Shown: positions 25,931-34,167, counted from the stretch's first letter. The stretch: DNA of 64,000 bases from Ornithomonoglobus_A sp045649025 (GCA_045649025.1 JAZRPB010000036.1:1-64000), one strand, 5' to 3'. The notes: generated by a model from the letters alone, not told the origin. Translations and numbers: made by a program.

Positions 25931-26554
25931 ATGGAAAAAATATCTGTAACAAGAAAAACAACCGAGTCGGAAATGAAGGTGGTTTTTGATTTTTCACCAT
26001 TAAAGTCTGATTACAGAAAGCATATAAAAACACCGCTTACCTTTCTTAATCATATGATAGAGCATATTGCATGGAGAGGTGAGTTTAATATTGATATTGA
26101 TATGTCGCTCGATGAATTTACCCTCACACACGTAATCTGCGAGGATTTGGGAATTGCTATGGGTAAAGCTGCAAAGGAATATATCGAGAAAACAGATGGT
26201 GCAATAGGCTTTGGCGATGCAATAGGTGTTATTGACGAGGCAAAAGCTCAATGTGCAATAAGCTTTGAATCAAGAGCATATATAGATATTAACTATAATG
26301 GTATTGAGATTACCGAAAAGGTTGAGGGAATGGATACACAAGACCTTGAAACCTTTTTAGAGGGCTTTGCACAAGGTGCTTGCTGCACACTGCATATAGA
26401 TTTACTAAAAGGTCATAACGGACATCACATCTGGGAAGCAATTTTCAGAAGCTTTGGTCTTGCCCTTAACCGTACCTTTGCCATAAGTGAAGCAAGAAAG
26501 GGAATGACTAGTGGGGTAGCGGGCAAAATTGAGTGGAGCATAGAAAGGAAATAA
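25931..26554 (+). CDS. Imidazoleglycerol-phosphate dehydratase paralogue (HisB-like, divergent)
   Basis: This 207-residue protein has the doubled-domain fold of HisB, a manganese dehydratase. Kept motifs are FLNHM (FLDHM in HisB) with His41, His67, Glu71, LH155 and NGHHIWEAIF with His165, His166 and Glu169. The first HHxxE motif is broken: the second histidine is Val68 (THVICED instead of DHHTVED), and the Asp before His41 is Asn40. The domain also lacks the usual GTGxGFLDHM lead-in. So one metal site should be altered. With the neighbouring HisD paralogue, also changed at metal ligands, this points to a non-histidine pathway. AAAAGGGG precedes the start; the next gene follows after two bases. 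Confidence 0.78.
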   Translation: MEKISVTRKTTESEMKVVFDFSPLKSDYRKHIKTPLTFLNHMIEHIAWRGEFNIDIDMSLDEFTLTHVICEDLGIAMGKAAKEYIEKTDGAIGFGDAIGVIDEAKAQCAISFESRAYIDINYNGIEITEKVEGMDTQDLETFLEGFAQGACCTLHIDLLKGHNGHHIWEAIFRSFGLALNRTFAISEARKGMTSGVAGKIEWSIERK

Positions 26555-26556
26555 CA

Positions 26557-27111
26557 ATGTCTATAAAACATATAAAAGCACCCATCACAAAAGATGTAAT
26601 AAAAGAATTAAAGGTTGGCGACAGTGTGTTAATCAGCGGAGTAATCTATACTGCACGTGATGCGGCACACGAAAGAATGACAAGACTATATAAAGAGGGC
26701 GAGCCATTTCCTATTAATTTAAAGGATCAGATGATATACTATGCAGGTCCATGTCCTGCAAAGCCGGGCGAGGTTATAGGCTCTTGCGGACCAACAACGG
26801 CGGGAAGAATGGATGCATACACACCAATGTTGTTAGATAACGGACTTGGTGCTATGATAGGCAAGGGCGTTCGTTCAAAAGAGGTTGTTGATGCAATAAA
26901 ACGTAATTGCGTTGTGTATCTTGGTGCAATAGGCGGTGCTGGCGCACTAATAGCAGAGTCTATTAAAGAGGCAGAGGTTGTTGCCTACGACGATTTAGGT
27001 ACAGAGGCAATAAGACGGCTTGTTGTGGAGGATTTCCCTGCAGTTGTGTTAATGGACTGCGAAGGAAACGACCTTTATGAAATAGGACAAAAGGAATACA
27101 GAGAAATATAA
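26557..27111 (+). CDS. Fumarate/tartrate hydro-lyase beta subunit (TtdB/FumA C-terminal type), orphan
   Basis: This 184-residue protein matches the beta subunit of class I Fe-S hydratases such as L-tartrate dehydratase and two-subunit fumarase: GDSVLISGVIYTARDAAHERM, YYAGPCPAKPGEVIGSCGPTTAG, RMDAYTP, MIGKG and LGAIGGAGALI. The start is ATG 26557, with AAAGGA inside the end of the hisB-like gene; the two genes are translationally linked. The alpha subunit, which carries the Fe-S cluster, is not in this window. Alone, this subunit would not be expected to be active in the known way, so either the partner is elsewhere or it works with the two paralogues beside it. Confidence 0.88.
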   Translation: MSIKHIKAPITKDVIKELKVGDSVLISGVIYTARDAAHERMTRLYKEGEPFPINLKDQMIYYAGPCPAKPGEVIGSCGPTTAGRMDAYTPMLLDNGLGAMIGKGVRSKEVVDAIKRNCVVYLGAIGGAGALIAESIKEAEVVAYDDLGTEAIRRLVVEDFPAVVLMDCEGNDLYEIGQKEYREI

Positions 27112-27146
27112 AAAAATCGGCGAATTTATTTCGCCGATTTTTGTGT
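27112..27146. terminator. Bidirectional terminator
   Basis: AAAAATCGGCGAA and TTCGCCGATTTTT pair across a four-base loop between the convergent ttdB-like and prsA-like genes. Confidence 0.9.
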
Positions 27147-27151
27147 TTTAA

Positions 27152-28105
27152 TTATTGTGCAACTTCCTCGTCAGTTTCTTCAACCTTTTCAACTATGGCT
27201 GCAATAGCATCCTCATCCACAACAAGCTCTATGCCATTTTCTTTTGCAAAGTTTTCAACCTGTTCATCAAACTTGAATGATTTGTAGCTTGCAAGCGCTG
27301 CCTCTTTGTTTGCAGTAAATAAATCGTTGAACTTTGAATCTGTTTCGTCGAGAGCAAGTCTTTGAATTACGTGGTAACCATAGTCTGATTTAACCATTGT
27401 AAATTCACCAGGCTTTATAGAATCAACGCCATCTTGGAATTCCTTAACCATTTCGTCGTCAGTGAAAACGTATCCGTCGGGATTGGATTTGCTGCCTGGG
27501 TCGTCGGAATGTTCCTTAATAAGAGCATCAAAGTCTGCGCCGTCCTGTGCTTGTTTTAGGATTTTTTCAGCCTCTGTTTTTTCAAGGTCGCCTGTTACAA
27601 CATCCTCGCCAACCTGTATAAGCACGTGCTTTGCACGTCTGTATTTTTCTGTCATATACTTCTTTAAATCTTCGTCTGTTGGGTCTTCAACAGTAAAAAT
27701 GTTTGAAAGAGCATTTTGGTAGAGTGATTGCTCAATCATAACAGAAATAAAATCTTCGCTTGCACCTGTTTCCTTTAATACTTTCTTGAATGCCGACACA
27801 CCGCCATAGTTTGCTTTAACCTGTGCGAGTGCTTGTTTAACTGTTTTTGTATCATCTTCTGAAAGCTTAATATCATTAGCTTGAGCCACTGCCTTTATAA
27901 GCATTGCATCTTTAATAGCCTCTATTGCGTAGTCCTTTGCTGTTTCAAAGTTTCCAATCTGCATATTATAGTCGTTTACTAAAAATTCAATATCACCATT
28001 TAAAGCAGTAATATCACCAACCGAGATTGCAGTTTTTGATGCTGAACAGCCTGTAATAAGTAGGGCAGTAACTGAAATTATTGCCGCAATTTTTGTAAAT
28101 TTCAT
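27152..28105 (-). CDS. prsA: PrsA-like lipoprotein foldase (parvulin-type peptidyl-prolyl isomerase)
   Basis: This 317-residue protein acts outside the membrane in folding secreted proteins. Its signal peptide ends in the lipobox ITG-C20. The N- and C-terminal helical parts form the SurA/PrsA-like chaperone region. The parvulin domain lies at ~155-255: RRAKHVLIQVG, then ADFDALIKEHSDDPGSKSNPDGYVF and GEFTMVKSDYGYHVIQRL. The Asn/Asp-Pro-Gly and YGYH segments are typical. AAAGGAG lies upstream of the start. It is transcribed away from spoIIE. Confidence 0.9.
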   Translation of the reverse strand: MKFTKIAAIISVTALLITGCSASKTAISVGDITALNGDIEFLVNDYNMQIGNFETAKDYAIEAIKDAMLIKAVAQANDIKLSEDDTKTVKQALAQVKANYGGVSAFKKVLKETGASEDFISVMIEQSLYQNALSNIFTVEDPTDEDLKKYMTEKYRRAKHVLIQVGEDVVTGDLEKTEAEKILKQAQDGADFDALIKEHSDDPGSKSNPDGYVFTDDEMVKEFQDGVDSIKPGEFTMVKSDYGYHVIQRLALDETDSKFNDLFTANKEAALASYKSFKFDEQVENFAKENGIELVVDEDAIAAIVEKVEETDEEVAQ

Positions 28106-28147
28106 AACTAATAATTCTCCTTTTATATAAAATTAAACACTATCATA

Positions 28148-28176
28148 ATTATACTCTAAATATTATTAATAGTCAA
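28148..28176 (-). promoter_or_regulatory. Sigma-A promoter of the prsA-like gene
   Basis: On the minus strand TTGACT (28176-28171) and TATAAT (28153-28148) are 17 bases apart. Confidence 0.8.
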
Positions 28177-28220
28177 TACAATTATAACACTTTTAATGTA
28201 AATTTTTAATTAACATAAAT

Positions 28221-28286
28221 TGTCGAACACTTTTTAGAAATCGACACGCAAATTCGACATACTTTTTAAACAGGATATGGTAAAAT
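28221..28286 (+). promoter_or_regulatory. Spo0A-controlled promoter of spoIIE
   Basis: TGTCGAA, the Spo0A box, is perfect at 28221-28227, and its inverse TTCGACA is perfect at 28253-28259. A partial box, ATCGACA, lies between them. A -10 box TAAAAT at 28281-28286 is 21 bases from the second box, the long spacing typical of Spo0A-activated sigma-A promoters such as spoIIG. Confidence 0.75.
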
Positions 28287-28315
28287 GTATGAAAAACCTA
28301 AAAAGGATGAAAATT

Positions 28316-30586
28316 ATGAATATACCTGTTTTAAATAAAGAAGCTAATCTGATGAGAGCACCGCAGTGGAGGGATATACCAATGTGTCTTGTGATGTTTG
28401 TGGCAACACGCGGCACATTAATTGGATTTTATCCATTTGGCTTTGCACTGTTTTGTGCTTGTTTCGACAAGAGTGTTGCATATCTTGGCATAACGGTTAT
28501 GTATTTGTCGCTTATAAGTACAGGAGCAACGCTTGTGGCGGTAAAATATATTATTGCATCGTTATGTTTTTTGCTGTTTGAAAAATTTTTTAGCGAAAAA
28601 ACAGAGAAATACGGCTCACTTGTTTGTGCATTAACTATGCTTGTGAGCGGCTTAATAGAGCTGATTTCAAAGCAATCGGGACTATACGGTGCAGTTGTGG
28701 CACTTTGTGAGGGTGTTGCGGTGTATGTGATGTATGAGGTTTTTAAAAGAGCATACACCTTCTCAAAAAACATAAACACCGAACCAAAACGGGACGAGCT
28801 TATAAGCTGTGCAATCACAGTAGGCGTGTTGGTTATGGGTGTTGGAGGAGTAACACTACCATATAACATAGCTCCGTCAAGAATATTATCGGTGTACATA
28901 CTTTTACTTTGTGCTCTTTCACTCAACACTTCATCAGCCGCAGCAATGGGAATAACAATCGGCTTTATATGCGGTATTAATGATGGGGCAATTATGATTT
29001 CGGGAGTTTTCGGACTTGGCTCTGTTTTTGCATCTGTTCTAAAAGGCTTTAAGAAAGTTGGTATTACGTTAGGCTTTATAGGCGGCTTCGGCGTGTCGCT
29101 TTTATACATTGCCGATGTCGCCACCCTCCCTTTATCTGTGTGGGATGTTTTAATTGGCGGTGTGTTTTTTATGTTAACACCTCAAAAGCTATACACAAAA
29201 ATTACAGAAATGTTTTCGCCAAAGATATACACTCTAAAGAATGTTGATAAACGTGCTGTAAACTATATGAAAGAGAGAATAAAAAACTGTTCAACTGCGT
29301 TTAAGAGTCTTAAAGAGGTGTTTGTTAATGCAACACAGAAAAGAATAGACATATATAACTATGAAGCGGGCGAGCTTTTTGACGATGTTGTGGCAAGAAG
29401 TTGTGTTATGTGTCCCTCATACACACGTTGCTTTGAGTGTGAGTTCAATAAAACATATAATATGTTTTTGGAAATGCTCGATAAAATAGAAAACAAGGGG
29501 ACACTAAATATTAATAATTTACCGCTTTCATTTCAGGATAAGTGTGTAAGGCTAAATGAGGTAGTGAGAGAGTTTTCACACGCATATGAGTTACATAAAA
29601 ATAAGCTTGTTCATATCGATGAAATGAAGACAAGCCGTGAATTGAGTGCTATGCAGTATGGTGAGATTTCTAATATTTTAGATAAAATTATTTTGGATAT
29701 GAACGAGGGTTTTGTGTGTTGTCCCGAGCTGGAATTGTATTGTGCAAATGAGCTTATGGAAAATAACATAAGTGTAAAACAGATAGATATAATAGAAAAT
29801 CGTTTTGGAAAATACGAGATACTTCTTCATACAGATGGTAAGGTTGATATGAATATTGCCGAAAAGTTAATTTCATCGGCACTTAATACCAATGTTGGTG
29901 TTGAGGAGGTGTTGTCGGAAAGCTTTTACAGACTTGTATCAAAACCGAGGTATAGCGTGGATATAGGTGTTATGCAACAGGCAAAGGAGCGTGAATGCGG
30001 CGATTGTGTAACGCTATTTACAACTGATGACCATAAGCTCTATTGCATAATATCCGATGGTATGGGCTGCGGCAAAAAGGCAAGGGCTGAAAGTGACATC
30101 ACAATAACGCTTTTAAGGGAATTTATAAGTGCGGGTTTTTCGGTAAAGACCGCAATAAGTATGATAAACTCATCAATGTGCTTAAAGGCAGACAGGGAAA
30201 CTTTTTCCACAATAGACCTTGCAGAAATAGACCTTATAACAGGTGTTATGGAAAGCTACAAAATAGGCTCGGCAATATCGTTGGTGTATAACTGCGGTGA
30301 TGTAAGTTCAATTTACTCAATATCATTGCCTGCAGGAATGTTGCCAAGATTACAAATACGTGCACAAACAAAAAAGCTTGAGGACGGTAATATTTTGCTT
30401 ATGGTATCGGACGGTATAACAGAGGCAGGGGAAATAAGAACAGACTGGCTCAAAAATCAGATAAAAACGCCGTATGCGTCTATGCAGCAGTTGTCCGAAG
30501 CAGTGGTTAAGGAAGCAATACATAAAAGCGGCGAGCAGGTTTTAGATGATATGAGTGTTATTGCAGTTATGCTAAAAGAGGTATAA
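28316..30586 (+). CDS. spoIIE: Stage II sporulation protein E, PP2C phosphatase
   Basis: SpoIIE dephosphorylates SpoIIAA at the asymmetric septum and so releases sigma-F in the forespore. I use ATG 28316 (756 residues), with AAGGA eight bases upstream and just downstream of the inferred transcription start; upstream in-frame ATGs lie at or before it. About ten membrane segments fill residues ~25-290, then a regulatory region with a Cys group (CVMCPSYTRCFEC), then the PP2C domain with SDGMGCG near 581 and MVSDGITEA near 697, which hold the metal-binding aspartates. It is strong evidence that the organism forms endospores. Confidence 0.96.
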   Translation: MNIPVLNKEANLMRAPQWRDIPMCLVMFVATRGTLIGFYPFGFALFCACFDKSVAYLGITVMYLSLISTGATLVAVKYIIASLCFLLFEKFFSEKTEKYGSLVCALTMLVSGLIELISKQSGLYGAVVALCEGVAVYVMYEVFKRAYTFSKNINTEPKRDELISCAITVGVLVMGVGGVTLPYNIAPSRILSVYILLLCALSLNTSSAAAMGITIGFICGINDGAIMISGVFGLGSVFASVLKGFKKVGITLGFIGGFGVSLLYIADVATLPLSVWDVLIGGVFFMLTPQKLYTKITEMFSPKIYTLKNVDKRAVNYMKERIKNCSTAFKSLKEVFVNATQKRIDIYNYEAGELFDDVVARSCVMCPSYTRCFECEFNKTYNMFLEMLDKIENKGTLNINNLPLSFQDKCVRLNEVVREFSHAYELHKNKLVHIDEMKTSRELSAMQYGEISNILDKIILDMNEGFVCCPELELYCANELMENNISVKQIDIIENRFGKYEILLHTDGKVDMNIAEKLISSALNTNVGVEEVLSESFYRLVSKPRYSVDIGVMQQAKERECGDCVTLFTTDDHKLYCIISDGMGCGKKARAESDITITLLREFISAGFSVKTAISMINSSMCLKADRETFSTIDLAEIDLITGVMESYKIGSAISLVYNCGDVSSIYSISLPAGMLPRLQIRAQTKKLEDGNILLMVSDGITEAGEIRTDWLKNQIKTPYASMQQLSEAVVKEAIHKSGEQVLDDMSVIAVMLKEV

Positions 30587-30616
30587 AAAAATGCAGAGGT
30601 TTTCCTCTGCATATTT
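30587..30616. terminator. Bidirectional terminator
   Basis: ATGCAGAGG (30591-30599) and CCTCTGCAT (30604-30612) with TTTT as the loop, flanked by A and T runs, lie between convergent spoIIE and the abrB-like gene. Confidence 0.9.
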
Positions 30617-30859
30617 TTACAATTTTGCAATTTTCTTAATACAATTCTTGCAAATATTTTTGCCCTCATACTGTGTAACATTATCTGCCTCACCGCAGAA
30701 AATACACGATGGCATATATTTCTTTAATATAATAGTGTCCTCGTCTGTATAGATTTCAAATGGTGTTTTACAGTCAATATCCATTGTTTCACGTAATTCC
30801 TTTGGTAAAACAATTCTGCCCACTTCATCAATTCTTCGTATAATTCCCAATGATTTCAT
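30617..30859 (-). CDS. AbrB/SpoVT-family transition regulator with C-terminal zinc ribbon
   Basis: This 80-residue DNA-binding protein has the swapped-hairpin AbrB domain in its first 50 residues: GIIRRIDEVGRIVLPKELRE, then FEIYTDEDTIILKKY. The C-terminus has Cys52-Cys55 and Cys70-Cys73 (CIFCG...CKNC), a small zinc-binding knuckle seen in clostridial AbrB homologues. AAAGGAGGTAG precedes the start. In Firmicutes such proteins control the transition to stationary phase and sporulation, which fits the spoIIE neighbour. Its targets here are unknown. Confidence 0.9.
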   Translation of the reverse strand: MKSLGIIRRIDEVGRIVLPKELRETMDIDCKTPFEIYTDEDTIILKKYMPSCIFCGEADNVTQYEGKNICKNCIKKIAKL

Positions 30860-30940
30860 ATTTTACTACCTCCTTTTTCACATTACAACTTTTGACAATA
30901 TTTTACCATAATTCCCTAAAAATGTCAATACAAAAATAAA

Positions 30941-30984
30941 AAAGATGGCTGTTTAAAAACTATGTTTTAAACAGCCATCTTTTA
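30941..30984. terminator. Long hairpin, terminator of the minus-strand Ig-like gene
   Basis: AAGATGGCTGTTTAAAA pairs with TTTTAAACAGCCATCTT over 17 bp around a short loop. A hairpin of the same layout but different stem bases lies at 61770-61812 (GAGGTTGTTTAAAAA). It follows the R5 remnant at 30985. Confidence 0.7.
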
Positions 30985-31023
30985 GAGGATAGGAAAAGTG
31001 GTTTGCGCTTTTTTAACATCCCC
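30985..31023. repeat. Short R5 unit
   Basis: GAGGATAGGAAAAG is followed by TGGTTTGCGCTTTTTT then AACATCCCC. These resemble the two opposite ends of the R5 elements at 58821-59136 and 61663-61751, here brought together with no interior, directly after the stop of the minus-strand gene. Confidence 0.5.
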
Positions 31024-31026
31024 TAA

Positions 31027-32226
31027 CTATTCAACTCTGTCAACTTCACAATACACTCTTAACCAACCCGATGAGGCTTCTTTGGAAGGCTCGGTCTGCC
31101 AGATGTATATTTCATAGTTTTCATCCATATACATTGCACCGTTACGCAGTTTCTTTTTGTCGGTTTCTTCATTTTTAATAATTGTGTTTGGGTCAAATTT
31201 TATAAAATAAGCACTGCGTTTTTTGTTGTCGCAATCTGCGGCACTTGTTTCGGGCTTGGAATTATCACGCAGCTTGCTTATAACGAAGCCGTCGGGATAA
31301 TATAAATACTCGTTATTGTAATGCACGATTGAAGCACCAAACGACATTTCCTCGTCTGTGCCTGCCATAGTATCACGTACATAGTCACTCCAGTCCCAAG
31401 AAGCCAGACGATACGAGCCCTTATCTCCAAAATCAACAATAAATTCAGGCGATTGTGAGTTTTCCAAAACCTCAAAAGTAAAGGAGCCACGGAGTGTATT
31501 TTCCCAATTGTTATTTGTGGTGTATTCAACGGTTATTGTTTTTGTGCCCGGAACATTCATATCAAAGCCGTCGGTTGTCAGCTTATATGAGCTTTTGTCG
31601 AGTACAATTGTTTTGCCGCCTATATATTGTAAATTAACCTTTATATTGTCAAAAATGCTCTTTAAATCGTCTTTTGATGTAAATTTAGTTTTGTCGGGGT
31701 TGTTTTTGTCAAGACGTTCTCCAACAATATATGTTTTAACTCCTGTAACCGTTATACTGTTTACCAGATCGGTTTTTGATGGATTAACAATTTCCTGTGT
31801 TATGCCACTTTGTTGGTATCTTTCGGGTATTTTAACCTGTATCGGCTCGTTATCATTGTGGCGACGGCAAATAAGAGTAAGGGTTGTGCCATCGTTATCG
31901 AAGTAATACTCTGCCGTATCCATTTTCTTTAAGCTGTCATTTGAGGAATGTTTTTTTATCTCATCAAGAATTTTTTGAGAACGTGTCTGATAAAGAACGT
32001 CATCAAACTGAATGTTTGTGTTGTTGAGTTCGGCATCAAGCGATGTTGCGATTATTCTCATATTTTCATCACATTCTCTTGCCCTGCCTATTTCCTTTAC
32101 CAAAGAAACTCCGGGCACAAGAATAAAAGCGAAAAGAACTAAAGCAATTATTGAAAATGCAATTTCGCCAATATGTCTGCATAAAAAATTCAAAGTTCTT
32201 TCGGTGTAAAATTTAAAGTTATTCAT
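31027..32226 (-). CDS. Membrane-anchored protein with Ig-like domain, function unknown
   Basis: This 399-residue protein starts at ATG 32226 (AGAGG four bases upstream); an upstream ATG at 32271 has no ribosome binding site. One membrane helix (~21-43, FSIIALVLFAFILVPGVSLV) is followed by KEIGRARECDENMRII, a layout faintly like a type IV pilin stem but without the usual F-T-L-I-E start. Residues ~145-235 (ITVTGVKTYIVGERLDK to PGTKTITVEYT) look like a bacterial Ig-like group 3 domain. The C-terminal ~150 residues are unrecognised. It follows the hydrolase gene by 19 bases and is likely cotranscribed with it. Function is unknown. Confidence 0.75.
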   Translation of the reverse strand: MNNFKFYTERTLNFLCRHIGEIAFSIIALVLFAFILVPGVSLVKEIGRARECDENMRIIATSLDAELNNTNIQFDDVLYQTRSQKILDEIKKHSSNDSLKKMDTAEYYFDNDGTTLTLICRRHNDNEPIQVKIPERYQQSGITQEIVNPSKTDLVNSITVTGVKTYIVGERLDKNNPDKTKFTSKDDLKSIFDNIKVNLQYIGGKTIVLDKSSYKLTTDGFDMNVPGTKTITVEYTTNNNWENTLRGSFTFEVLENSQSPEFIVDFGDKGSYRLASWDWSDYVRDTMAGTDEEMSFGASIVHYNNEYLYYPDGFVISKLRDNSKPETSAADCDNKKRSAYFIKFDPNTIIKNEETDKKKLRNGAMYMDENYEIYIWQTEPSKEASSGWLRVYCEVDRVE

Positions 32227-32245
32227 ACTACCTCTAAAATTATAT

Positions 32246-32959
32246 TTATACGTATTTTTCCACAAAATCAATTATAATTTTGTTGTTTTTAAGTCCGTGT
32301 GGGTGATGAGAACACATTGACTTTCGTATCACCTTTATTGTTCCGCCGTGTTTTTTGTAGTAATCCTCTAAAACCTTTCCGTTTTCTTCATAAATTACAA
32401 CGTCATCTGCGTCACCGTACAGCATTATAATCGGAATGTTGTTTTTTATTAAAACGTCCATATCATCTATGGGGCTCTCTCTGAAATTTACAACGGTGGA
32501 TCTGCTGAAGCCGTATGCATTAACAAGCTCACGCCAGGAAATGGACTCTTTACGATCGCCAAGACCTGCCATACTTAAAATGTTAAGGACGGGTGCGTCT
32601 AAATACATAACAGCAGTAAGTTCGGGGTATTTTTGTGTAAGCTTTGCAGCCTGCAAACCGCCGCAGCTCATACCAACAAGAATACATTTTTCGGATGCAT
32701 TCAGCTTGTTTGCTGTATATTTAATAAAGCGGGCCATAATATCGGTTTCTTCATCTGTTGCCCAACGTGTTGAATGTGAAATGTTACATAAGTAATAGCC
32801 TTTATCAAGCATTTCAAATTCAAAATCAGGGAAGTCATCGAAGTATTCTGTTTTCACAACTATTTTTCCGTTTGGTGTAACGTTGGGATATACAATAAGA
32901 GCATCTCGCTCTTCAAATTCAAAATAATCTATTTTATAGTTATTCCATCTTGCGTCCAT
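32246..32959 (-). CDS. Alpha/beta hydrolase family protein
   Basis: This 237-residue cytosolic protein has the alpha/beta hydrolase fold. The nucleophile elbow is G-M-S98-C-G in CILVGMSCGGLQAAKL. Candidate acid and base residues are in LYGDADDVV and SHHPHGL near the C-terminus. It has no signal peptide. AAAGGAG precedes the ATG. It could be an esterase or peptidase-like hydrolase; the substrate cannot be told. The next gene encodes a membrane protein with an Ig-like domain. Confidence 0.8.
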   Translation of the reverse strand: MDARWNNYKIDYFEFEERDALIVYPNVTPNGKIVVKTEYFDDFPDFEFEMLDKGYYLCNISHSTRWATDEETDIMARFIKYTANKLNASEKCILVGMSCGGLQAAKLTQKYPELTAVMYLDAPVLNILSMAGLGDRKESISWRELVNAYGFSRSTVVNFRESPIDDMDVLIKNNIPIIMLYGDADDVVIYEENGKVLEDYYKKHGGTIKVIRKSMCSHHPHGLKNNKIIIDFVEKYV

Positions 32960-33136
32960 TTTTTACAACTCCTTTGTTTTGATATTTTATAACGTAATTA
33001 TTATAGCACAAGTAAAAAGATAATACAAGTATCTCGCTAAAAAAACATAAAAATTAAAATGAAAAGTGAGATTGAAAGAGAAAAACGAAGAAAAACGAAG
33101 AAAAACAAAGCAGTAGAAAAATATTTTAAAAAAGTA

Positions 33137-33222
33137 TTGACAAAAATAAAAAAACATAGTACAATAGTTAGCGTTGGGTTGCAAAGGCAACCGTAGAATA
33201 GTTATTATAGGAGGAAAAAACA
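33137..33222 (+). promoter_or_regulatory. Promoter and leader of rplM-rpsI, possible L13 autoregulatory leader
   Basis: TTGACA (33137-33142) and TACAAT (33160-33165) have a 17-base spacer. The transcript leader then has the hairpin GGTTGC-AAAG-GCAACC just before the AGGAGG of rplM. Firmicute L13 mRNAs often carry such a regulatory leader; I call that possible here because only one clear stem is visible. Confidence 0.65.
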
Positions 33223-33663
33223 ATGAATTCAAGTTATTTGCAAAAGCCGCAAGATGTTGAAAGAAAATGGTATATTGTAGATGCTGCGAACAAGCCTTTG
33301 GGTAGAGTTGCAACAACAGTTGCTACAATATTAAGAGGTAAGCACCTTCCAACATTCACACCAAACGTTGATTGCGGAGACCACGTAATTGTTATTAATG
33401 CTGATAAGGTTGTTTTAACAGGAAACAAGCTTCAACAAAAGGTTAGATACTATCACACAGGTTGGATTGGCGGTATCAAAGAAATCCACTACGATAAGTT
33501 AATGGCTACAAAGCCCGAGCTTGCAGTAAGCTATGCAGTAAAGGGTATGCTTCCAAATAACACAATTGGAAGAAAAGCATTAACAAGACTTCGTGTATAT
33601 CAAGGCACAGAGCACGGTCACGAGGCACAAAAGCCTGTTGAATGGACACAGGAAATTAAATAA
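33223..33663 (+). CDS. rplM: 50S ribosomal protein L13
   Basis: L13 is an early-assembling large-subunit protein. The 146 residues show WYIVDAANKPLGRVATTVA, LRGKHLPTFTPNVDCGDHVIVINADKV, then YYHTGWIGGIKE, MLPNNTIGRKALTRLRVY and GTEHGHEAQKP, all typical. The start follows AGGAGG. It forms the usual pair with rpsI, 14 bases downstream. Confidence 0.98.
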   Translation: MNSSYLQKPQDVERKWYIVDAANKPLGRVATTVATILRGKHLPTFTPNVDCGDHVIVINADKVVLTGNKLQQKVRYYHTGWIGGIKEIHYDKLMATKPELAVSYAVKGMLPNNTIGRKALTRLRVYQGTEHGHEAQKPVEWTQEIK

Positions 33664-33677
33664 GGAGGATTTTTGAT

Positions 33678-34073
33678 ATGGCTAAAGAACAATACTACGG
33701 CACAGGCAGAAGAAAGTCTTCTGTTGCAAGAGTTTATCTTACTGCCGGTAATGGTAATATAACAATAAATGGCAGAAATATTGATGAGTACTTCGGTTTA
33801 GACACATTAAAGCTAATCGTTCGTCAACCATTAGTACTTACAAAGACAGTTGACAAGTTCGACGTAAATGTAAATGTACAGGGCGGCGGTTTCACAGGTC
33901 AAGCTGGTGCGATCCGTCATGGTATTTCAAGAGCATTGCTTGAGGTTGATACAGAAGCATACAGAGCAGATTTAAAGGCTGCTGGCTTCCTAACAAGAGA
34001 CTCAAGAATGAAGGAAAGAAAGAAGTACGGCTTGAAGGCTGCTCGTCGTGCACCACAATTCTCAAAGAGATAA
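33678..34073 (+). CDS. rpsI: 30S ribosomal protein S9
   Basis: S9 lies in the small-subunit head and its C-terminal tail reaches the P-site tRNA. The 131 residues have YYGTGRRKSSVARVYL, GGGFTGQAGAIRHGISRALL and DSRMKERKKYGLKAARRAPQFSKR, with the conserved terminal Lys-Arg. AAGGAGG precedes the start. The 3' end of rpsI is a known insertion site for integrative elements in Firmicutes, and an accessory island begins just downstream here. Confidence 0.98.
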   Translation: MAKEQYYGTGRRKSSVARVYLTAGNGNITINGRNIDEYFGLDTLKLIVRQPLVLTKTVDKFDVNVNVQGGGFTGQAGAIRHGISRALLEVDTEAYRADLKAAGFLTRDSRMKERKKYGLKAARRAPQFSKR

Positions 34074-34086
34074 TATGTTTATTTAT

Positions 34087-34126
34087 AAAGTCCAGAAACA
34101 AGCCGTTTTTGGACTTTGTTTTTTAT
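34087..34126 (+). terminator. Terminator after rpsI
   Basis: AAAGTCCA (34087-34094) pairs with TGGACTTT (34110-34117), followed by GTTTTTTAT. Confidence 0.8.
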
Positions 34127-34127
34127 T

Positions 34128-34149
34128 TCTACCACAAATCTACCACAAA
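34128..34149. repeat. Tandem 11-bp repeat at island left edge
   Basis: TCTACCACAAA occurs twice in tandem directly after the rpsI terminator. It may be a remnant of an integration end or recombinase arm site. No second copy was found at the right edge of the island. Confidence 0.45.
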
Positions 34150-34167
34150 TATTTTTTTATACAAAAG

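Noticed and set aside
24484..26554. Fragment of a standard histidine operon
   Set aside because: Gene order hisD-hisB fits, but metal ligands in both proteins are changed, the C-terminal pattern is that of HisD paralogues, and a hydratase beta subunit follows instead of his genes.
28429..29124. 231-codon open frame opposite spoIIE
   Set aside because: It lies wholly antisense to the membrane part of spoIIE, has no ribosome binding site and no family pattern.
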